Shown here: piece by piece, positions 1-5,263 of the stretch
How positions within the stretch are numbered: the stretch's first letter is position 1
Layout of the letters: the number at the start of each line of letters is the position of its first letter
Origin: an uncultured Bacillota bacterium
GTDB lineage: Bacteria > Bacillota > Clostridia > Peptostreptococcales > Anaerovoracaceae
Direction of reading: 5' to 3'
DNA: 5,263 nucleotides
Assembly: GCA_902465215.1 (NCBI GenBank)
Contig: CABQMM010000114.1
Location: forward strand, 1-5,263
Notes under the pieces: model-generated
Database searches by the model: none
What the model saw: only the letters and a program-made list of their open reading frames with translations
Told to the model about the DNA's origin: nothing
Made by a program: the position numbers and the translations under genes

Positions 1-183
1 CTGGAAGAACTGGCGGTTTTGGAACTGGTCGCACAAAACCCGGCAATCAAGCAGCGAGAGCTTGTAAACGCAACGGGAAGGTCAATCGCAACTGTAAAGC
101 GAATTATGAAGTCACTGCAAGATAAAAACTATATCCGCAGAGAACGCGGCAAGAGATACGGAAAATGGGAAGTGCTGGTTTGA
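1..183 (+). CDS. C-terminal winged-helix end of a probable AlbA_2/Schlafen-type ATP-binding protein (5' truncated)
   Basis: Frame 1 is open from the window edge to TGA at 181-183, giving 60 residues of a protein whose start lies upstream. The visible part is a compact winged helix-turn-helix: a first helix (LEELAVLELVAQNP), a second helix starting IKQRELVNATG, a recognition helix (SIATVKRIMKSLQ), then a basic wing (YIRRERGKRYGKWEVL). The order 'helix, TGRS-x-ATVKR, LxxKxYIRR, G-K-x-x-G-x-W' is typical of the tail of COG2865-type proteins, which carry an AlbA_2 (Schlafen AAA_4) ATP-binding domain at the N-terminus and are often found beside type I restriction genes. That family call is inference, because the diagnostic domain is outside the window. 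A MarR/ArsR-like or Fic-associated winged helix is possible. No hairpin followed by a T run is seen after the stop, so no terminator is called. Confidence 0.6.
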   Translation: MEELAVLELVAQNPAIKQRELVNATGRSIATVKRIMKSLQDKNYIRRERGKRYGKWEVLV

Positions 184-225
184 TCTATCATGCCTGTTCC
201 AATGCAATGCGGCAAAATAATAAAA

Positions 226-232
226 GAAAGGG
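226..232 (+). promoter_or_regulatory. Ribosome binding site of the hsdM remnant
   Basis: GAAAGGG lies eight bases before the ATG at 241. It is a fair purine-rich Shine-Dalgarno match and supports 241 as the original hsdM start. The 31-residue peptide may therefore still be translated if the region is transcribed. Confidence 0.5.
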
Positions 233-240
233 TTCGTTCT

Positions 241-336
241 ATGGCTAACGGAAACAACGCCACAATCGGCTTTGAAAAGCAAATCTGGGATGCTGCGTGT
301 GTCCTTTGGGGGCATATCTCCGCAGCAGAACACTGA
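241..336 (+). pseudogene. hsdM: N-terminal remnant of type I restriction-modification methyltransferase subunit HsdM
   Basis: ATG at 241 opens a 31-codon reading frame ending in TGA at 334-336. The peptide begins MANGNNATIGFEKQIWDAA and continues to HISAAEH. This matches the start of many HsdM proteins, which share a G-F-E-K-x-(L/I)-W-x-A-A core followed by L-x-G-x-(I/M)-x-A-A-E-Y (HsdM_N domain). An intact HsdM is about 500 residues and would continue into a conserved hydrophobic stretch (V-x-G-L-I-F-L-K-Y-I-S). Here the match stops right after AAE, where sequence resembling a different gene begins. The SAM-binding and NPPF motifs are absent, so it cannot methylate DNA. It is best read as the left scar of a deletion that removed the rest of a type I locus. 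A functional leader peptide is a remote alternative. Confidence 0.7.
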
Positions 337-524
337 AAAGAGAAGATATAAAAATTGGAGCAGCAGGCAAATGTAAGCCACCGTACCGTCAGTAAGATGT
401 ATCGCGAGGAAAATATTACAATTGATATCTTAGGACGAATTTGCAAGCGCTGGATTGTTCCATTGATGATGTTATGGAATTTGTCCACGATAAAGAGAAT
501 CGCGATAAGCCTGCCGATGCGTAA
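333..524 (+). pseudogene. Frameshifted, 5'-truncated XRE (Cro/CI-type) HTH regulator
   Basis: Three consecutive segments in different frames rebuild one small repressor. CTG at 333 onward reads LKREDIKIGAAG. After a frame change near 369 it reads NVSHRTVSKM then REENITIDILGRICK. After a second change at 447-448 it reads ALDCSIDDVMEFV and ends at TAA 522-524. Joined, these give about 63 residues that follow small HTH_26-type regulators: K-x-x-D-(L/I), AG-x-S-x-x-T-x-x-K, a hinge with E-x-I/V-x-x-x-(V/I)-L, then ICxALxCxIxDxMEF. The usual first 15 or so residues are missing, and the hsdM remnant occupies their place. Restoring one G (AAG-GCG instead of AAGCG) repairs the second break. Read literally, the frame from TTG 355 continues to 567 with a tail unlike the family. 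The gene is therefore inactive unless the breaks are sequencing errors. Confidence 0.65.
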
Positions 525-572
525 ACAGCTGCTCTGTCAAGTCATGTTAAAGAATCAAATTGCTTAACAGAT

Positions 573-580
573 GAGGAGGA
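573..580 (+). promoter_or_regulatory. Strong Shine-Dalgarno site for the helicase gene
   Basis: GAGGAGGA lies nine bases before the ATG at 590, a near-perfect anti-SD match with good spacing. It fixes the helicase start. I found no convincing -35/-10 pair immediately upstream, so the operon promoter was not located. Confidence 0.85.
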
Positions 581-589
581 ACACCCCGC

Positions 590-3500
590 ATGACCAAACT
601 TGAAGATATAACCGTGGGCAGTTCCGTAAGAGGAATTATCAGCAATTCGACTGTCACAATCGTTGCTGTCCAATGGTACGGAAACAATGTGCTCGAAATT
701 ACATATAAGGACAGCCATGGACAACCAGGCAATCAGATGCTGCTCCGCGACGAAGAAATTAATCTGACCGTTATGGACAATAGTCTGCCGTGGAGCTTTG
801 ACGCGGACGGCGAACAGATGAAGCTTGCATCAGAAGCTTATCGAATCAGCCTTGCGCATCTATTCGATCCGTATCTGGCTGTGCATACTTCCTCAGTGGA
901 ACCGCTTCCGCATCAGATTTCAGCTGTCTATCAAGAGATGCTGCCGAAGCTTCCGCTGCGCTATGTGCTTGCGGATGACCCCGGTGCCGGTAAAACAATC
1001 ATGACCGGTCTGCTCATCAAGGAACTGATTGCCAGAGGCGATTTGAAAAGATGCCTGATTGTATCTCCGGGCAGTCTTGTGGAACAGTGGCAGGATGAGC
1101 TGTTTTCAAAATTACACCTTACGTTTCAAATCCTGACAAACGACCAAATGGAATCGGCTGTGACGGGCAATGTCTTTAACGAGGTGGATTTCTGCATCTG
1201 CCGTTTGGATAAGCTTGCACGAAATGAGCAGCTTCAAGAAAAACTGAAAGTATCTGAGTGGGATCTGATTGTGTGCGATGAGGCTCATAAGATGTCTGCT
1301 ACTATCTGGGGCGGAGAAGTGAAATACACGAAGCGCTTCCAGCTCGGCAAGCTGCTTTCTAATATCACAAAGAACTTTCTTCTCTTGACGGCAACACCGC
1401 ACAACGGCAAGGATGAGGACTTTCATCTGTTTCTGTCTCTGGTGGACCCGGATCGTTTTGAGGGAATCCATAATACTTCGGAGCAGACTATTGATGTCAG
1501 TGATGTCATGCGCAGACTGACAAAGGAAGAGCTTTTGAAATTTGACGGTACGCCGCTGTTTCCGGAGCGTATCGCCTACACGGTGAACTATTCCCTTTCG
1601 CCGCAGGAGGCGCAGCTATATCAGGCAGTCACGGACTATGTGCAGGAAGAGTTCAACCGCGCGGATAACTTGAACAATGAACGCAAGACCACTGTCGGTT
1701 TTGCTCTTACGATATTGCAGCGCCGCCTTGCTTCTTCTCCGGAGGCAATTTATCAATCGCTGCGCCGCCGACGCGAGCGCTTGGAGCATCGCCTTGCAGA
1801 GGAGAAAATTGGCAAACGCGCGGCAGATTACACGGATGCAGCTTATGACATAGACGATGACGATGATCTCACGCCGGATGAGCAGGAGGCTGTTGAGGAG
1901 AAAGTCGTAGACCACGCTTCCGCTGCGGCAACCATCGCAGAGCTTGAAATTGAAATCAAGACGTTGAAGCGCCTTGAAAAGATGGCAAATGATGTCCGTG
2001 TCAGCGGTGTTGACCGAAAATGGGATGAGCTTTCCTCTCTGCTTCAGGATAACCAGGCGATGTATGGCGAGGATAAGCAGCGTGAAAAACTGATCATCTT
2101 CACGGAACACAAGGACACGCTCAACTACCTTGCCGGAAAGATTCGCGCTCTGCTCGGGGATGACGATGCTGTTGTTACCATCCACGGCGGAATGCTCCGT
2201 GATGAACGGAGAAAAACAGAACAGCTCTTCAAGCAGGATGTCGGGGTGCGCATTCTGATCGCTACGGATGCTGCTGGCGAAGGCATCAACCTTCAGCGCG
2301 CGCATCTGATGATAAACTACGACTTGCCTTGGAATCCCAATCGGCTGGAACAGCGTTTTGGCCGTATCCATCGTATCGGACAAACAGAGGTTTGTCATCT
2401 TTGGAATTTGGTTGCGAACGAGACTCGTGAGGGTTATGTGTTCCAAAGGTTGTTCCTAAAACTTGAGGAAGAGCGGCAGGCCCTCGGCGGAAAAGTTTTT
2501 GATATACTTGGCAAAGTCTCGTTTGATAATAAATCCTTGCGCGACCTGCTGATTGAAGCCGTGCGTTATGGCAATGACCCGGAAGTGCGCGCAAGACTCA
2601 ATCGTGTGGTGGATAAATCTCTTGATCCGCAGATATTCCGGGATATCATCCGGGAAAATGCATTGACGGATGACGTGATGGATATCCATATGGTCAATGC
2701 AATTCGCGAGGATATGGAGCGTGTGGAGGCACACAAGCTCCAGCCGCATTTTATTGAATCTTTCTTTCTTGACGCGTTCCAGCAGCTTGGCGGACGCATT
2801 CGCAAGCGTGAGGCCGGAAGATATGAGATTGCTTCTGTGCCTTATGCTGTGCGAAATCGTGATATGGCAATCGGATACGGAGAACCAGTCTTGAACCGCT
2901 ACGAACGTGTCTGCTTTGATAAGAAATACTGCACGGTTCCCGGAAAGCCCCAAGCGGATTTGGTCTGCCCGGGTCAGCCACTGCTGAATGCTGTGATCGA
3001 TTTGATTCAGGAAAAGAATGTGGACACTATGAAGCGCGGCAGCGTTCTGATTGATGACAACGATTACAGTGAAGATGCACGCCTGCTGTTTTACATAGAA
3101 GATGCCGTTCAGGATGGCGTCACGCTGAAAGACGGCAAACGCAGAGTCATCTCCAAGCAAGTCCATTTTGTTGAGATGAAAGCAGATGGGACTGCTTCTT
3201 CAGCAGGATATGCTCCATATCTTGACTACCGCGGAGCAACGGCGGAAGAGACTCCGGTGATTCGTGCTTGGCTGGAGTCACAGGACTGGCTGCACCGTGA
3301 TGTGGAAGCCACAGCAAAGACTTACGCGGTCGAGCATCTGATACCTCCGCACTTTGCAGAAGTAAAAAAGCAGAAAGAAGCCATGCTGAACAAAACTGCA
3401 AAAGCAGTTAAAGACCGCCTGACCGCTGAAATTCAGTATTGGGACTACCGTGCTGCAGACCTTGCGCAAAAGGAAGCCGCAGGCAAGTCCAACGCAAAAC

Positions 3501-4093
3501 TCAATTCCAAGCTGGCCGCTCGCCGCGCAGAAGAGTTGGAACATCGTATGCAAGAGCGCTTTGCGGAGATTGAAAAAGAACGGCGCATCTCACCTATGCC
3601 TCCGGTAATGACCGGCGGAGCGCTTGTCATTCCGAAAGGACTTCTCTATAAGCTGATGCCGCATGCTGAACCGGAGCTGTTCAGTCAGGGTGATAAGAAA
3701 GCAATCGAACTGGCTGCGATGAAGGCCGTGATGGAGATTGAGAAGGAATCGGGCTTTGTGCCGCGCGATGTCAGCGCCGTAAAATGCGGATACGATGTGG
3801 AATCCTTCGTGCCGGAAACGCTGCGCGAGCCGGATGGCAATGTGCTGCGCTTTGTAGAGGTCAAAGGCCGGGCAAAGGGCGCAACCACTGTTACCGTCAG
3901 CCGCAACGAAATGCTCTGCGGCTTGAATAATCCGGAACAGTTTATTCTCGCCATCGTGGAAGTAGACGCAGACGCGACGCACACGATTTATCTGAAGCGG
4001 CCGCCGTTTGACGCACCGGGCATGGCAACGAACAGCACAAATTATGACATACAGGATTTGATAGCGTCCTCTGAGATTGTCTATCAGAAGTGA
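590..4093 (+). CDS. SNF2/HepA-like DEAH helicase with C-terminal DUF3883 domain (defence-associated)
   Basis: This 1167-residue protein is a superfamily 2 DNA translocase, expected to be cytoplasmic. The head (LEDITVGSSVRG to about residue 60) is the small conserved N-terminal module of this helicase group. Core motifs follow in order: PHQ at 107-109; Walker A DDPGAGKT at 129-136; Ia around SPGSLVEQW (159-167); DEAH at 230-233; TATPHNG at 267-273; IIFTEHKDT at 502-510; HGGM at 532-535; ATDAAGEGINLQ at 558-569; and QRFGRIHRIGQ at 588-598. Between the two lobes (about 385-470) lies a basic and acidic helical insertion with a DDDDD run. Residues 900-1000 are charged and probably coiled coil. The tail (about 1036-1127) is DUF3883-like: GYDVES at 1067-1072 and VEVKGR at 1089-1094, a nuclease-like pattern with no activity shown here. 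ATG 590 was chosen for its strong SD and full-length head. It lies 10 bases upstream of the methylase gene. It resembles DrmD of class 1 DISARM in general type, but I cannot assign that name. Confidence 0.93.
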   Translation: MTKLEDITVGSSVRGIISNSTVTIVAVQWYGNNVLEITYKDSHGQPGNQMLLRDEEINLTVMDNSLPWSFDADGEQMKLASEAYRISLAHLFDPYLAVHTSSVEPLPHQISAVYQEMLPKLPLRYVLADDPGAGKTIMTGLLIKELIARGDLKRCLIVSPGSLVEQWQDELFSKLHLTFQILTNDQMESAVTGNVFNEVDFCICRLDKLARNEQLQEKLKVSEWDLIVCDEAHKMSATIWGGEVKYTKRFQLGKLLSNITKNFLLLTATPHNGKDEDFHLFLSLVDPDRFEGIHNTSEQTIDVSDVMRRLTKEELLKFDGTPLFPERIAYTVNYSLSPQEAQLYQAVTDYVQEEFNRADNLNNERKTTVGFALTILQRRLASSPEAIYQSLRRRRERLEHRLAEEKIGKRAADYTDAAYDIDDDDDLTPDEQEAVEEKVVDHASAAATIAELEIEIKTLKRLEKMANDVRVSGVDRKWDELSSLLQDNQAMYGEDKQREKLIIFTEHKDTLNYLAGKIRALLGDDDAVVTIHGGMLRDERRKTEQLFKQDVGVRILIATDAAGEGINLQRAHLMINYDLPWNPNRLEQRFGRIHRIGQTEVCHLWNLVANETREGYVFQRLFLKLEEERQALGGKVFDILGKVSFDNKSLRDLLIEAVRYGNDPEVRARLNRVVDKSLDPQIFRDIIRENALTDDVMDIHMVNAIREDMERVEAHKLQPHFIESFFLDAFQQLGGRIRKREAGRYEIASVPYAVRNRDMAIGYGEPVLNRYERVCFDKKYCTVPGKPQADLVCPGQPLLNAVIDLIQEKNVDTMKRGSVLIDDNDYSEDARLLFYIEDAVQDGVTLKDGKRRVISKQVHFVEMKADGTASSAGYAPYLDYRGATAEETPVIRAWLESQDWLHRDVEATAKTYAVEHLIPPHFAEVKKQKEAMLNKTAKAVKDRLTAEIQYWDYRAADLAQKEAAGKSNAKLNSKLAARRAEELEHRMQERFAEIEKERRISPMPPVMTGGALVIPKGLLYKLMPHAEPELFSQGDKKAIELAAMKAVMEIEKESGFVPRDVSAVKCGYDVESFVPETLREPDGNVLRFVEVKGRAKGATTVTVSRNEMLCGLNNPEQFILAIVEVDADATHTIYLKRPPFDAPGMATNSTNYDIQDLIASSEIVYQK

Positions 4094-4096
4094 GGA
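4092..4096 (+). promoter_or_regulatory. Methylase ribosome binding site overlapping the helicase stop codon
   Basis: GAGGA overlaps the helicase TGA (4091-4093) and sits seven bases before the ATG at 4104. Ribosomes ending the helicase would be at the next start site, so translational coupling of the two genes is likely. Confidence 0.65.
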
Positions 4097-4103
4097 AACC
4101 GAT

Positions 4104-5263
4104 ATGAGTACAAAAAAACTGATTGAGGTGGCATTGCCTCTTGAAAAGATAAATGCGGAGTCTGCACGGGAGAAGTCTATCCGCCACGGACATCCATCCA
4201 CCCTACATTTGTGGTGGGCGCGTCGTCCGTTGGCGGCGGCACGGGCGGTCATCTGGTCGAGTTTAGTCGACGACCCTTCCTCTCATCCGGAAAAATTTCC
4301 GACAGAGGAGGACCAGAACAAAGAACGCCAGCGTCTCTTCAAGATTCTCGAAGATCTCGTTGTATGGGAGAATTCTAATGATGAGCGGGTGCTGGAGGCA
4401 GCCAAGGCGGAAATCATGAAATCCACAAACGGGAATCCGCCTGCGCTTCTTGACCCATTTGCCGGTGGTGGAGCCATCCCGCTCGAGGCGCAGCGTCTTG
4501 GGCTGGAAGCACACGCCCACGACCTGAATCCGGTAGCTGTAACGATCAACAAGGCTATGATTGAGATTCCACCACGCTTTGCAGGGAAAGCTCCGGTGAA
4601 TCCGGATGCACGGGTTTCTGCTATGCGTAATGGTTGGAACGGAGCACAGGGGCTTGCGGAGGATGTGCGCTATTATGGCGAGTGGATGAAACAGGAGGCG
4701 TTTCAGCGTATCGGACATCTCTATCCCAAGGTGAAAGTGCCGCATGAACAGGGCGGCGGTGAAGCCACCGTCATTGCATGGATCTGGGCAAGAACGGTCA
4801 AGTGCCCCAACCCTGCCTGTGGATGTGAGATGCCGCTGGCCAGCTCTTTTGTGCTGTCTAAGAAAAAGGGAAAGGAAGCGTGGATTGAACCGCAATTTGA
4901 TTATGAAGCCAAGAAAATAACCTATAAGGTGCGACTTGGTAAAGGTAAGGTCCCTGAAGCGCCGAAAACTGCTCGTGGAGCAAAATTCAAGTGCATTATG
5001 TGCGGTGAAACAACAACGGACGACTATATTAAACAGGAGCCGGTTAATGGGAGAATGGGCTCCGTGTTAATGGGTATCGTTGCAGAAGGAAAACATGGCC
5101 GTCTTTATGTTTCACCGACAGAGGAACATGTTCTAACTGCTCAGTGTTCGAAACCTGAAGGAGAATATCCGGAGCAGAGGTTACCCTATGATCCTCGTAA
5201 TATTTGGTGTGTCAACTATGGATTGGACACGTATGACAAACTTTTTACCAATCGTCAGCTCAC
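4104..5263 (+). CDS. DUF1156-type adenine-specific DNA methyltransferase with zinc-ribbon-like insert (3' truncated by window)
   Basis: ATG 4104 opens a frame with no stop up to the window end, giving 386 residues plus two bases. The first 60 or so residues are a clear DUF1156 domain: IEVALPLEKIN, then SIRHGHPSTLHLWWARRP and AAARAVIW. SAM-binding motif I follows as LLDPFAGGGAIPLEA (115-129), with HDLNPVA at 139-145 as the acidic motif II. From about 230 comes an insert with cysteines at 234, 239 and 241 and a second pair, CIMC, at 297-300. This pattern suits the zinc ribbon known for COG1743 methylases. The catalytic (D/N)PPY motif is expected further on and is not in view, so activity cannot be judged. 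These enzymes are predicted to methylate adenine in DNA, probably marking host DNA for self-recognition by the defence module. The gene starts 10 bases after the helicase stop and is almost certainly cotranscribed with it. A DUF499 ATPase or DISARM genes would be expected downstream. Confidence 0.92.
   Translation, partial: MSTKKLIEVALPLEKINAESAREKSIRHGHPSTLHLWWARRPLAAARAVIWSSLVDDPSSHPEKFPTEEDQNKERQRLFKILEDLVVWENSNDERVLEAAKAEIMKSTNGNPPALLDPFAGGGAIPLEAQRLGLEAHAHDLNPVAVTINKAMIEIPPRFAGKAPVNPDARVSAMRNGWNGAQGLAEDVRYYGEWMKQEAFQRIGHLYPKVKVPHEQGGGEATVIAWIWARTVKCPNPACGCEMPLASSFVLSKKKGKEAWIEPQFDYEAKKITYKVRLGKGKVPEAPKTARGAKFKCIMCGETTTDDYIKQEPVNGRMGSVLMGIVAEGKHGRLYVSPTEEHVLTAQCSKPEGEYPEQRLPYDPRNIWCVNYGLDTYDKLFTNRQL

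Noticed and set aside
184..240. Possible terminator or small gene between the winged-helix gene and the hsdM remnant
   Set aside because: No GC-rich hairpin with a T run and no start codon with a sensible frame. Only a short AATGC tandem is present.
481..509. Possible promoter TTGTCC - 17 bases - GATAAG upstream of the helicase
   Set aside because: Only four of six matches in each box, lying within the regulator remnant's coding bases. Not supportable.
546..568. Inverted pair GTTAA / TTAAC with a 13-base spacer just before the helicase RBS, a possible operator
   Set aside because: Five-base AT-rich arms with mismatches further in are expected by chance, and no second copy was noticed. Too weak to call.
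1616..2446. Long reverse-strand reading frame (276 codons) inside the helicase gene
   Set aside because: It lies wholly opposite a well-conserved helicase frame, has no recognisable domain and shows low-complexity shadow composition. The same applies to the frames at 2456-3166 and 3590-4252.
3170..3181. A second E-x-K (VEMK, helicase residues 861-864) as another nuclease centre
   Set aside because: No acidic residue at suitable spacing and no GYDxES-like partner. It is probably a strand of the helicase-associated region.
4263..4895. Reverse-strand frame of 210 codons opposite the methylase
   Set aside because: The forward frame here contains the DUF1156 and SAM-binding motifs. The reverse frame shows no family pattern.
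1..5263. CRISPR array, tRNA, rRNA, insertion sequence ends or attachment sites
   Set aside because: No spaced direct repeats, cloverleaf patterns, transposase fragments or terminal inverted repeats were seen on either strand.

Overview
The window looks like an accessory, defence-island stretch of a bacterial chromosome. Strong AGGAGG-type ribosome binding sites, medium GC content and the protein styles suggest a Firmicutes-type host, possibly Clostridia or Negativicutes. No marker gene in the window settles the taxonomy.

Bases 1-183 are the 3' end of a gene whose product finishes in a winged-helix domain, of the kind that ends AlbA_2/Schlafen-type ATP-binding proteins. Bases 184-589 hold no intact gene but are not empty. 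At 241-336 there is a 31-codon remnant of the start of a type I restriction methyltransferase subunit (hsdM), with its ribosome binding site still in place. Abutting it, at about 333-524, is a broken Cro/CI-type (XRE) repressor that lacks its first codons and needs two frame changes to be read through. I read this part as the scar of a lost type I restriction-modification locus.

Bases 590-4093 encode a large (1167 aa) SNF2-type helicase of the HepA-like class, with all core motifs intact and a C-terminal DUF3883 domain carrying a nuclease-like E-x-K signature. Ten bases later starts a DUF1156-type DNA methyltransferase (COG1743-like), open to the window end after 386 residues. It shows the DUF1156 head, the SAM-binding motif and a split cysteine pattern like a zinc ribbon. 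Its catalytic (D/N)PPY motif has not been reached.

The tight spacing and matching functions (DNA translocase with a nuclease-like tail, plus modification methylase) indicate one operon. This pairing is known from predicted phage-defence modules in which a DUF1156 methylase and a HepA-like helicase occur with a DUF499 ATPase and a DUF3780 protein. It also recalls the drmD-drmMI pair of class 1 DISARM. The partners that would decide between these lie downstream of the window. The system type is therefore probably known in outline, although its mechanism is poorly established as far as I know.
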